Shown here piece by piece: positions 22,299-31,999 of a stretch of DNA of 64,000 bases (positions are counted from its first letter, which is position 1; every line of letters starts with the position of its first letter). Below the pieces are notes generated by a model, which had not been told where the DNA came from, did no database searches, and worked only from the letters and a program-made list of their open reading frames with translations. Location of the stretch: positions 2,685,346 through 2,749,345 of the forward strand of contig CM074761.1 of assembly GCA_037355855.1 (NCBI GenBank). The letters are read 5' to 3'. Origin of the DNA: Pseudo-nitzschia pungens. Its lineage: Eukaryota > Bacillariophyta > Bacillariophyceae > Bacillariales > Bacillariaceae. A program made the translations under genes and the position numbers.

Positions 22299-23220
22299 GA
22301 GGGTGTCCAACGACGGCTTTTCCTTGACCTTGATATTCACGAAAACCTAAGGGTAGGGCGTGATGACTTGGCTGATCTCGCTCAGGGGTTTACCGGACTC
22401 TTTCTATGATCGCAAGGACCTGAAGTGCCGCAAGCATACCGTCTCCTGTGGTCTTATGGTCCTAGAAGTTGATGTGCCCCGACTGTTCACCGCCCAAGCT
22501 AAGGCCACCCGTTCGCATCTTTTCTACAACATATCCGTCGCCGACGGCGGAACGCTCCAGCTTGATTCCGCGGTCCTTGAGCGCAATCGCAAGACCAATA
22601 TTACTCACCTCAGTCGTCACAACCGTATTCTCGCGGAGCTCGCCGCGCTCATGGAGGGCTAGGGTGCAGAGAGCGATGATTCGATCACCGTCTACAACCC
22701 GGCCGTTTTCATCCGTGAGGATGACCCGGTCCGCGCCACCATCCAGCGTGATACCGATATCAGCGCGAGTCTCCACCACGCGGGCTCCTGCGGTATCCGC
22801 GTAAAGGCTGCCGCACTTCTTGTTGATGTTGTAGCCATCCGGTTCATCACCAAGGTGAATACCTCTGCTCCGAGTTCGAGCAGTACTGCCGGTGCAACCT
22901 TGTACGCCGCCCCATTCGCGCAATCGACGACGATGCGTAGACCTTCCAGCGTAAGGTGTTTAAGGAACGTGTTCTTCCGGAACACGATATAGCGGCCGGT
23001 TGCATCGTCGATTCGGGTTGCACGACCGATATGCTCAGCGTTACTCACAGGTGGTTTCCCTGAAAGCACCATGTCTTCAATCTCGCGCTCGGCGACGTCG
23101 GGTAGTTTGAATGTCACGACCAAAGATCTTGATCCCGTTGTCGTGGTACGGATTGTGGCTTGCGGATTATCGGTTAAACGACGCGATGCTCTGCATAAGC
23201 CGAGGACTAGGTTCGACCTC
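22298..23220 (-). pseudogene. glmM: Phosphoglucosamine mutase, central fragment
   Basis: Frames in order read [15 protein letters not shown] (active-site Ser loop, near 23170-23125), [45 protein letters not shown], then after a shift [11 protein letters not shown] and [17 protein letters not shown], then VGDGYVVEKM and GEQSGHINF. The metal loop reads DGGADR where the family has DGDADR. A TAG (22464-22462) interrupts GHINF-DHKTTGDGML; homology runs on as SGKPLSEISQVITPY with another stop. The enzyme converts glucosamine-6-P to glucosamine-1-P for peptidoglycan and LPS. The N-terminal third and the C-terminal domain are missing. Confidence 0.9.
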
Positions 23221-23352
23221 GTGGCCAGTAAGAATCAGGGCGAAACCCGAGCTCGCATTCTTCGAGCTCCAGACCGGAGATTCCCCTGAATTGGAGTTCG
23301 TGGGAGGCAAAGTGATGGGCGTCGAGCACAGACTGCTTGACGGCCCTATTTC

Positions 23353-24339
23353 TCATCGTCGTCGACGACGAACGCCAAGGGCAATGAATCCGAGCAGCGC
23401 GAGTGCGCCGGGCACACCTGTGGGGTGAGCGACGCCTGTGGTCGAGCAGCCATCCTCTTCGTTACCACCTTGGTCCTTGAAGATGATGACCGTGCCGCCA
23501 TCGTTGCCGGAATTACCGTTGTTAACGGTTCCCGTATCACCGTTATTGCAGTTGTTCTCGCCCCCGGTACCGTTGTTTCCACCGTTGTTGTCGTTGTTGC
23601 CCGTGTTCTCAGGGACACAGACCCGTTGACGCAAACCTCGCCTTAATTGCAGGAGATGTTCAAGCAGGCGTCCGGCTTGGGTTCGCAGGTATTATTGACG
23701 CACTGCTCACCAGCCTCACATTCGAACGTCCTGGCACTTACCGACAGGAGTGTCGTCTTCGCAGACGTAACGGTCGGGACAGAATCCTTCGCTATTGGCG
23801 GTCGGGTTGAGGCAGATGCTGTTCCTGTCGTAGTTGAAACAGACCGAATTGCCTGGGCAGACATTAGCCTGCTGGCAGAATGTCACGCATTTGCCGATGT
23901 CGGTGACACAGACACCCTGCGACCCACAATCCGAGTTGGACGAGCATGTTCGGCAAACTGGGCAGCGCAAAGCGCAGGTTCCATCGTTGCGGCAGTAGAA
24001 TCCGCCGGGGCAGCTATCGTCGCCGGTGCAGGGAGGAACAACGCATTCGCCAGTCGATGTCACGCACTCGAGGCCATCCTGGCAATCGCATTCGCCAGTC
24101 GATGTCACGCACTCGAGGCCATCCTGACAATCCGCGTTTCCGGTACAGGGAATGTCCTGACAAACCCTGTTTCGGTAGACGTCACTTTCGTGACAGTCGT
24201 TGGAAGTCGAGCATGTGCTATCTGTCTCCCCTGCTGGATATTCGTCCAGGTGATGAACACAAAAGAGAAACGGATCCAGCGTAGCCCACCGAAATCCAAT
24301 CGGCGTCACGGCGAGTACTTTTTCATTTGAAGGTTGCAT
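23353..24339 (-). pseudogene. Cys-rich surface protein with MYXO-CTERM-like tail
   Basis: Rich in small Cys modules (CTGDDSCPGGFYC, CSSNSDCGSQGVCV, CQQANVCPGNSVCF). An Asn/Gly-rich stretch follows, and the C-terminus is VPGALALLGFIALGVRRRRR, a TM helix plus Arg cluster as in MYXO-CTERM sorting signals. Frameshifts near 23720 and 23630 and a stop break the frame. A 45-bp tandem duplication (24042-24131) repeats DCQDGLECVTSTGEC. Such proteins are surface-anchored in Myxococcota-type bacteria. The N-terminal 40 residues lack a clear signal peptide and may belong to another fragment. Confidence 0.75.
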
Positions 24340-24485
24340 GTTTCCATCGTCAGAAATTTTCCTGTATTTGACGCCTCAAATCGACGGAGGATTCGCGCCC
24401 GTAAGAGGGCCAGATTTGCCCCCGAAGTTTGCGTTTTTGCGTCAATGAAGGCATCCTACCGACGAATACAGAAAATGGATTGGAT

Positions 24486-24910
24486 ATGAAGTTGTATAAG
24501 TCGCTTTTGGCCTCAGTCTCTGTGATTGCACTTGTCGCCGGCTGCGCGCCAAACGACGACGCAGAGCTGGAGAACTCAGACGACGACGTCTGCGAACAAG
24601 CGGCTCGTCACCATGAGGAGTGTCTGGGAGAGTACTTTGCACCCCCCGCGTGTGATGAACTTGCTGCCGCGCGCGCCCAACAAATGCTCGACGTTCCGTG
24701 TGAACAGTTTGAGTCGGAATTCGCCGCATCCGGAAGGGCCGATGGGGCGTTCTGTGACTGGTTCGGCGTGGGCTGTACACCCGATGAGAACATCTTCGGC
24801 GGAAACGCGTGTTCGTCAGGTGCTGAATGCAGTGGGATTGCTTTCTGTGTGGAGGAACCTGCTTTGACGGTGTCGAGTCTGAGGAGTTCTCCATGATTAT
24901 GGAGATTTTC
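24486..24910 (+). pseudogene. Secreted lipoprotein, Cys-rich
   Basis: MKLYKSLLASVSVIALVAGC is a lipoprotein signal with a VAGC lipobox. An acidic linker and paired Cys modules follow (CEQAARHHEECLGEY, CDELAAARAQQML, NACSSGAECSGIAFCVE). A one-base change near 24850 shifts the frame; the continuation TCFDGVESEEFSM fits. The fragment then runs into a response-regulator sequence at about 24912. No function can be given. Confidence 0.7.
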
Positions 24911-24911
24911 A

Positions 24912-25485
24912 CCGGAGCGCGGCGACTCGGGTGGACGTCGAAGGTTTTGATCTCGTGATTCTCGACCTGATGCTTCCCGGAAAACACGGGTTCGACCTCC
25001 TGAAGGAGTGGCGCCGAACCAGTGATATTCCCGTGATTATCCTGACCGCGCGCACTGAGACCGTCTGTAAAGTTCGCGGTTTCAAGCTCGGCGGTGACGA
25101 CTATATGACCAAGACGTTTTGACCTGAAGAGCTCTTGGCTCGGGTGCAGGCGCGACGTCGACGGTCTGAAATCAAAAGGGAGACCTCAAAGGAGGTCGGC
25201 CCTATCAGTTTGGACGAAGACGCTCGAATCGTGACGGTGGGTGAAGAAGAGCTGGAGCTCACCAAGGTCGAGTAAGAGATATTGATGACGCTAGCCCGTC
25301 GGATCGACAAACCGCGCCAATTGGTTGACCGCGTCCAAGACGAGGACCGTGAAGCTGGTGAGCGGACACTCGTCGTTCATGTCTCCCGGATTCGCAAGAA
25401 ACTTGGTGACGTGGCGCCGCACCTGGAGACCGTTTGGGGCGTCGGCTACCGCTTGGCAACTGAGCCCAAAAAAGAAGGGCAAGAA
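24912..25485 (+). pseudogene. OmpR-family response regulator, N-terminus missing
   Basis: FDLVILDLMLPGKHGFDLL contains the phospho-acceptor Asp, and IPVIILTART and LGGDDYMTKTF the conserved Thr and Lys region of the receiver. The winged-helix part shows LELTKVE-stop-EILMTLA and VVHVSRIRKKLGD, ending VWGVGYRLA. There are stops at TF-stop-PEEL (about 25120) and KVE-stop-EIL (about 25275). About 40 N-terminal residues, including the acidic pocket, are missing. The frame continues into the kinase start without a stop of its own. Confidence 0.85.
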
Positions 25486-26800
25486 ATGAGCTTGCGTATA
25501 CGCGTTGAATTGGTCTTGGTGGTGACCGTGCTGCCAATTCTCACCGCGTTCACGCTCTACCGGGTTGGCGCCGAAAAGCGTTTCGTATTGGAGCGGAACG
25601 CAGACCGGGTTTTTTCCCGAATGAAGGACCGGGGATTGAAGCGGTGCAAGCGAAAGCCAGCGAAGTGGGAACCCAAATGCCGTGGTTTCCAAGCTTTCGC
25701 GTACGGGACAGACTTGATGTCACCCAATCTCAACGCGCCTCCGTTTCCCAAGGACCTTAAGCATGTCGAACTTGGTCCGGAGCCAATGCACACGCGGCTG
25801 TGGACGGGCGGGGCTTCTGGTGCCTCGGTCATTCGTTCAGGGCAGGGCGGGTGTGAATACGCGATTATTTTCTGGCGGGACATGCCAACGCCACGCGGCG
25901 TACTTCGCTCGGTCGCGCTTCAAACTCTTTTGGTTCTGATCGTGCTCCTTATCACCGGTTTGGTTATCGCGGCGCCTCTTGTTGGACGAATCTCGAGGCT
26001 CACTGAGTCCGTAAAACGTGCACCTTCCACTGGGTACCAGATCGATATGGAGACCCACGCAAAAGATGAATTGGGAGAGCTTGCTCGTGCGTTCGTGGAG
26101 GCTGGCAACAAGGTGTCCTCAACCATATTTGGAGGTGAGGGATGAGGCACTAGAGGCGTATATCGCCAACATTCCATGACTTGTCGATTGCAGTGACTGT
26201 CCTTCAACACCGGCTTCGCAAAGCGCAGAAGCGCGTAGAAGACCCGGAGACGCTCAAACTCTTAAATACCGCATTGGAAGAGAGTCGCTGCATTGGAGCC
26301 TTGGTCAAAAACCTCAACATCTCCGCCAAACTGAGGCTACAGACATCTATTTCCAGAAGCATGAGCAAGATGTCTGTGACTTGGTTCAACGGGTTGTAAC
26401 GCGCCATGAGCCAATCGCGGAGTCGAAGGGAGTTGAGCTGAACGCAGCGATTGATGACTCGATTCTGGTGCAATGCGACTCGACCTTGATCGAACAGGTG
26501 GTCAGCAATGTGGTCTAAAACGCGGTCCAGTACGTCGACAAGGGCGGGCACGTCGCAGTCGTGCTCGATTCCGTAGCGGAAGGGTTTGCGCTCAAAATTA
26601 CTGATGACGGACCCGGAATTCCCAAGGACGCGTTGGACCGTTTAAAGGAACGCGGTGAGCGTTTGGACGATTCTCGGACGAGAATTCCGGATGGCTTGGG
26701 GCTCGGATTATCCATTGCGATTCGCGTGTTGGCGCTGCACGGGTGGAGTGTGGACTTCGAAAACGAAGACGGATTGGTAGTAACCATCAGAGGCAAATAA
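25486..26800 (+). pseudogene. HAMP-domain sensor histidine kinase
   Basis: ATG at 25486 (MSLRIRVELVLVVTV) gives a first TM, a periplasmic domain of about 130 residues, a second TM (LLVLIVLLITGLVIAAP) and a HAMP region (DELGELARAFVEAG). The HisKA His is readable as SHDLSIAVTVLQ only after restoring one base near 26175. The HATPase domain (DSTLIEQVVSNVV, TDDGPGIPKDALDRL, GLGLGLSIAIRV) follows a frameshift near 26320 and a stop at about 26516. The stop overlaps the next start as TAATG (26798-26802). It is paired with the preceding regulator as a classical two-component operon. Confidence 0.85.
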
Positions 26801-27985
26801 TGAACTGGGATCACGAAACCATGAGCATCGTTTGGGTCGCGCTATATGCGACCGTCGTGGTCGCCGCCTTTGTGTTCCGCAATAAGTTCTACGCTCTGTT
26901 TGTCGCTATTTTCCTGCTGGGCATTCAGGTTTTTGTCTGGTGGTCATTGGCGGGCCACTGGGGTGTGGCTGAGTCCGCGTTCCGGGTGTTATCGCTGCTA
27001 CCAATGGTGCACTACGTGTCCCTGATTCGTTCGCGCATGCGCCCAATCTGGTGGCGTGCGTTGGTATCGTGGCCTGCATTTTGGCGCTTCCTTGGGCGCT
27101 CGCAGCGCTCGCGGGGGTCTCGCCCTTGGAATGGTTCCTTCCCTGGGTTGCAGCGGCGGTGGGCATGATCCAATCGCTTCGACACCGCCCCTCGACCGTG
27201 GATTTGATGCTGGATGGTACTGACTACGGGGACCTCTCACGTTTGCGTTCACCTTCGCCAAACGGTACGCCCATTCGGATCGCACATGTGACAGATACGC
27301 ACCTAGTTCCATTTGTTTCCCAGCGACGGGTGAAGGAGGCCCTAGAGCGCATCGTGAGTCAGGACCCCGATTTGGTGTTTCTCACGGGCGATTTCATGAC
27401 CATGGAGAACAATCATAATCAGGCCCTATCGGAACGTTCGTTTGAGCCGCTCGCGGCTCTCGAATGTTAGGTGTTTGCGTGTCGGGGTTAATCATGACCC
27501 GGAGGTACTCGAGGAGTTTGCAGTGGCGTTTGCTACCCACGGTATCCACTTGCTTATTGACGAAGAAGCCCTGGCAGAGACGCCGCACGGACCCGTGCAG
27601 ATCATCTCGTTAGACTTCAAATTCCGGGGGACTAGAGAACACTCCGAAACCGTATCACTCAAGTACGAGAGGGTTCCCGGAGTTCCGCGATTTGTTTTGC
27701 TTCACCATCCGGGGTACATCAAGTTCCTTCCAGACGGTTTGGCAGATCTGGTCTTCTCCGGGCACACACATGGAGGACAGCTCGGCTTTCTTAGCCTGGG
27801 CATTGATATCACGATGTTCGGCATATTCGTTCGATGCCCCGATCACGGATTTTTGGGGAAAAGGGAGCAATCGACTCTACGTTTCCCGGGGCCTCGGACA
27901 TTACGGCTTTCCCCTACGTATTGGCATCCCTGCAGAGGAGTCGATTCTTAACGCCCACCTCACGAGTCAGGCGCCCAACGATTGA
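26800..27985 (+). pseudogene. YkuE-type metallophosphoesterase with N-terminal membrane region
   Basis: MNWDHETMSIVWVALYATVV opens a region with several TM helices. The catalytic domain shows IRIAHVTDTHL, DLVFLTGDFMTMEN, CRGNHDPEVLEE, LLHHPGYIKF and SGHTHGGQLGFLSL, the five metallophosphoesterase blocks. Frameshifts near 27100 and 27850, and a TAG at about 27468 where VFACRGNHD begins, break it; the last part (LYVSRGLGHYGFPLRIGIPA) is in a third frame. It shares the TAATG junction with the kinase and converges with astB at its 3' end. Confidence 0.85.
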
Positions 27986-28239
27986 AAGTCGTAAAACGAG
28001 CCAAGTTCAAGCAGCTGGATCAATTCGTCGAGGGCGATTCGGACTTCGGTCAACAATTGCGACTCCCTGAGAGCGTCCATTGAGAGTTGGTCACGGTAGT
28101 GCCGAGTCACCCAATCGACCAGTTTGGGGTACGAATCATCCGTCATCCAAAACGTTCGGATTCACTGATTCACGCTCGTTTTCCGTAAGAACGACACGCA
28201 GACGTAGGCACGACGGGCAACCCCCGTTTTTTTGCAGCA

Positions 28240-28800
28240 ATGGTGCTGTGTACCGGTATGAAGCTGGATTAGATGTTGGTTAGGGTGCTGGGCCTGGGCT
28301 GAACGAAACAAACCCGGATGTACGGATTGATGAACGCAGATCGATCGAACGATTTTAAAAACACCAGGATGTACGGATGGAATTCAAAGAAACCCGGATG
28401 TACGTTTAAGATTGAAAAACACCCGGATGTACGTTTAAGATTGAAAAACACCCGGATGTACGTTTAAGATTGAAAAACACCCGGATGTACGTTTAAGATT
28501 GAAAAACACCCGGATGTACGTTTAAGATTGAAAAACACCCGGATGTACCTTTAAAATTGAAAAACACCCGGATGTACCTTTAAAATTGAAAAACACCCGG
28601 ATGTACGGATCGATGGACGAAGATCGATTGAACGATTGTAAAAACACCCGGATGTACGGATGGAATTCAAAAAAACCCGGATGTACGGATCGACCTTACA
28701 AAATCCGGATATACGGATCGAACTTAAAGAACCCGGATATACGAACGAACCCGGATACACGGTACGGACCGAACGAATTAAAATTTTTAAAAAAGATACG
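28240..28800. repeat. 29-bp-period minisatellite inside astB
   Basis: From about 28308 to 28775, units beginning ACCCGGATGTACG recur. Seven central copies spaced 29 bp (28392, 28421, 28450, 28479, 28508, 28537, 28566) are nearly identical; outer copies diverge and carry GATCGATGGACGAAGATCG-type inserts. There are roughly 14 units in total. The tract separates the middle and C-terminal coding parts of astB, with about 20 astB codons missing at the joint. The ORFs crossing it are repeat-encoded. Confidence 0.9.
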
Positions 28801-29597
28801 GCCTCCAGAGGCCAACCAGATGCGCAAGATAGGTACGGACAGCTTCATTCTCTGCGCATTCTTGGGCGGAAATGAGGACCATGCCGTCCGCGGTCGTAAC
28901 GAGTTGTGAGTTGAAGAGGTAACTCTGGACGCGTCCTGAACGGATACCTGCGAGGCTGGCAAAATCACCTCGATTAGGCCCGCAATGCTTGCTCGTTAGC
29001 GAAGATGACGTGTTCGTTGGCGACCGTGATGACGTCGTGATGGAAGACGCCTTCATCGATAACTGCAGGATTTTGCTGAACACAAACCCAACGTTTCACA
29101 CCGTGCCGTCGTAGAAGAAGTTCAGACGTCTCCTTGGTTTGCCGCGCTGGAAACTTGGAGGGCTTACTGAAGGATGGATTGGTTGCGGATTCGCCAAAGA
29201 TCATAACCTCGACTCCCTCGGCCAGATGCGACTGAGAAAACCTCATGAAGTTAGCGGCCCCTTCCTCGCGAAAATCCCCGTGGCTCGGAAGGGCAAGGTC
29301 GTGGCGGAAGTGCGGCCCCTCCGGGAACATGGCAGCTAAGATTTGGCCGGTTGTGGGGTGTTCAATCCTTCGATGGAGTTTGTTGACCAAGTTTGAAGGC
29401 TTGAAATGTACCTTTCCATCAGTTGCGTCGGCGGACGCCGATACCGTCCCTGCGTTCGCAACCCTCATTGGCGAAGCCGAGGAAAATCGAGCCACCAAAG
29501 CGGGATTAAACGCAAACGCGCGTTCCAGAAGCTGAGCGTCGTCGCCGGTAAACCCCAACTTTCTCAGACCACGGACATATGGACGCTCGTGCGCTCT

Positions 29598-29867
29598 ATC
29601 GATTGTTTTGTCGATTAATCGATCGAAGACTTGGATGTTTCGGAAATTTCGATCGTTTCGTTCGATCGTTGTTTCTTTTTGCTTGTCAGGGTATCTATGT
29701 ATACCTGTTGTTTAGGATAAGGGATGTTTTGGATTCAGTACTGAGTTGGTTCTTTGTCTCTACTTTCAAGTGGACAGTTATTACTGTGTAACACTCTAGG
29801 GTATAATTAGGTGGAGTGATACGGGATAGAGGTATTTAAAGATGAATGATTATGAAAAATTGTGATG
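29598..29867. other. AT-rich insertion of about 270 bp inside astB
   Basis: AstB coding sequence stops after GLPQGLI (reading leftward, about 29868) and resumes at HERPY (about 29597). The intervening DNA is AT-rich, contains TCGATTAATCGATCGA and ATTTCGATCGTTTCG near one edge, and has no coding content. It resembles host non-coding DNA in composition. No target-site duplication or terminal inverted repeat is obvious, so its class (small non-autonomous element or filler) is open. Confidence 0.7.
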
Positions 29868-30048
29868 AGCCCCTGCGGCAGGCCGAGATCCGACAACGCT
29901 TTCATCTTAGCCAGCCCCTGAAGTGCCGCCGCTTTCGGTCTCGCGACGGTACCCATATTGGCTTTTGATGCGACATTGCCGAATGACAGGCCCGCATGAT
30001 TGTGCGTTTGCCCCACCAGGCCGTCAAAGTTCGCTTCCATGATTCATC

Positions 30049-30770
30049 CTAGAGCGAAAGTCGCTTGAATACACTCTCTGGTATCGCCTTGATGACGCCC
30101 ATGATTCCGCGCCAGAAGCGGGATAATAGAACTCATTCTCTCGTCTGCCCTGAGCCGCGTGGATGGCTATGCCAACGGATTCGGGGGACGCTATGGGGAT
30201 CGCTGTTTCCATCCCATAGGTCATGCGGGTGTCGACGAACCCGAGTTTCACGGTCATGACGTGAACGCCGTGATCAAAACACCGATTCCGAAGTCCTTAA
30301 AGGTACAGGCCGAATACACCCTTTGCGCTTCAGTAGAAATAGTTGCTCTTTCTTCTGCGGTCGCCCGCCACTATCAGTGAGCCAGCGCCTCGCTCAATCA
30401 TCCAATTTGCGACAGCCTCGCCTGTACTTGCTGCGCCTGTGTAGTTGACGTCGATGACCCGCTTTGCGCGTGAAAAATCTTCCTCGCTACCGCCTTGGTC
30501 CCCCATGTCCCCAAAAGCCACTAATGCAATCGTAATTGCGCCAACTGCGGACTCAACAGCATCGACAAATTTGGCGTGGTTATCGAAATCAAGGGCGTCG
30601 GAAGCGGCCAAAGCAGATTCAACGTCAAATCGGACACGAATGTCGGACTCGATGTTTTCTGCCTCTTCGGCGTTTCGCGCAGCGACGAACACGCTAAGGC
30701 CGTCAGCGGCGTATTGATCCGCGACTGCTCGCGCGATTGGGGAGGTTGCACCACGAATGAGAACGCTCAT
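30049..30770 (-). pseudogene. Short-chain dehydrogenase/reductase
   Basis: ATG at 30770 (MSVLIRGATSPIARAVADQY) with the nucleotide-binding G-x3-G-like turn, then LDFDNHAKFVDAVESA, VIDVNYTGAAS, and SLIVAGDRRRKSNYFY with the catalytic Tyr region. A TGA follows YFY, then SAKG and a frameshift. The continuation is HVMTVKLGFVDTRMTYGM and, after another shift, WRGIMGVIKAIP ending KRLSL-TAG at 30051-30049. Family length is conserved (about 240 residues). It sits 8 nt before astB and 65 bp after DUF934, all on one strand. The substrate is unknown. Confidence 0.85.
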
Positions 30771-30835
30771 GTTGTCTGCGTTTTGTGCGGAGACCTGTCA
30801 TATCTGGAACTCGTGTCGTATCGCAAGATGCTGCG

Positions 30836-31323
30836 TTAACGAGCCTGTCTAACTGGGCTACCGAAGCGACCCTGAAGGTAGACAGGTAGGTGTTGGTCCG
30901 CCGCCGTCTGGTAGTGATTGGTGAAATCATTGAACGCTTTCAGCGCGTCGTAGATGTCCTTGCCTTCCTTGACTTCGAACGCATTGATGCCGCAACGCGC
31001 CATGTAGGCGATTTGGTCTCTTCTCCCTTGAAACAGAAACGATCACACAGCAGGCGGGCCTTAGAATAGTTCCTTCCGTCCGCAAATTTTGGGAACTCCA
31101 CGACGATGAGATTGATGTCGTCCAAGTACGGAAGAATGCCCTCCAGTGAATCCTCTGGAGCTATTCTCACGCCGATCACGGCTCCCGACGCGAGAAGCGA
31201 GTTTCGATCGGCGAGAAACCTGGGAAGCGGAACCGTGAAACGAGAACCATCGTTGGCTTGCTCTTCATCAAGATGGCGCCAATCATCCTCGATAACAGCT
31301 TGGTTTTTGATGATCTTAGCCAT
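30836..31323 (-). pseudogene. DUF934 protein (sulfite-reduction associated)
   Basis: ATG at 31323 (MAKIIKNQAVIEDDW). It shows RFLADR, GVRIAPEDSLEGI, NLIVVEFPKFADGRNYSKAR and LLCDRFCFKGE; after a shift comes the C-terminal CGINAFEVKEGKDIYDALKA-type sequence, ending GRFGSPVRQAR-TAA. DUF934 genes habitually follow cysI; here the gap is 22 nt. The frame is broken once near 31030. The role in sulfite reduction is inferred from this conserved neighbourhood. Confidence 0.85.
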
Positions 31324-31345
31324 AGATGACCTCCTTGAATGGGTC

Positions 31346-31995
31346 TCATCCTAAGCGATGGTAATTGTCGAGGAAGCGTTCGCCGCCCTCGCGAACTTCC
31401 AGGTAGAAATCGGTTAGTTTTTTAATAGCGGGCGCGATGTCCTCTTTTGACAAGGCAGTGCCAAGCCACTTGCCGAGCGAGGCGTCATTCTCCGCCGATC
31501 CGCCCAACATGATCTGATAGTAGTCTTCGTCGTTTTGTTTACGCCGAGGATGCCTATATGGCCCACGTTGTGGTGCCCGCAGGCGTTGATGCAGCCGCTC
31601 ATTTCTACTTTGAGTTCCCCCAACCCATACTGATGCTCGAGGTCGTCTTTGTATATGTCGTCGATCGCCTTGGCGACTCTAAGAGACTTAGCGTTAGCAA
31701 GGGCGCAGAAGTCGATGCCGGGGCAGCAAATGAGGTCGGTTACCTTGCCAATATTGGGGGTGACCAGTTCCTTACGGTCGAGAGCCTCCCACAACGCGTA
31801 AGAGGTCTTTGTTCTCGATGTCTGCCAGAACTAGATTTTGGTCGTGAGTCGTCCGAATCTCTCCGAAGCTAAAAGCATCCGCCAAGTCGTCGACGTATTC
31901 AATTTGGTCGTCGGTCGCGTCACCGGGTGGGCGATACGATGATTTAAGCGATACGAACACCACGTTATAGCCGGGGACCTTGTGGTCGTGGACCT
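31346..31995 (-). pseudogene. cysI: Sulfite/nitrite reductase hemoprotein, C-terminal half
   Basis: Reads VFVSLKSSYRPPGDATDDQI, FSFGEIRTTHDQNLVLADI, then in another frame LVTPNIGKVTDLICCPG, DFCALANAKS and SGCINACGHHNVGHIG. The last segments hold the four Cys that bind the 4Fe-4S/siroheme centre. The C-terminus FYLEVREGGERFLDNYHRLG-TGA is intact. Frameshifts occur near 31790 and 31540. The upstream half is replaced by a lycopene cyclase fragment at about 31995. It catalyses six-electron reduction of sulfite to sulfide. Confidence 0.88.
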
Positions 31996-31999
31996 CGCA

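Larger units (their letters stand above)
27967..30040 (-). pseudogene. astB: N-succinylarginine dihydrolase, interrupted twice by non-bacterial DNA
   Basis: Followed from ATG at 30040 ([20 protein letters not shown]) to TGA at 27969-27967 (FYDFQSLGA). Three exon-like blocks: 30040-29868, about 29597-28800 and about 28245-27967. Block 2 resumes at HERPYVRGLRKLGFTG and includes VSSASPM-type FSSASPMRVANA, EEGAAN (catalytic Glu), GVFHHDV (catalytic His) and SYLFNSQL. Block 3 opens [12 protein letters not shown] with the catalytic Cys. AstB hydrolyses succinylarginine in the arginine succinyltransferase pathway. The separating segments are AT-rich DNA and a minisatellite, without splice signals that would restore the frame. 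It lies 8 nt after the SDR stop. Confidence 0.9.

Noticed and set aside
28308..28775. CRISPR array resemblance from 29-bp periodic repeats
   Set aside because: Units abut with no spacers, and no cas genes are seen; it is a minisatellite.
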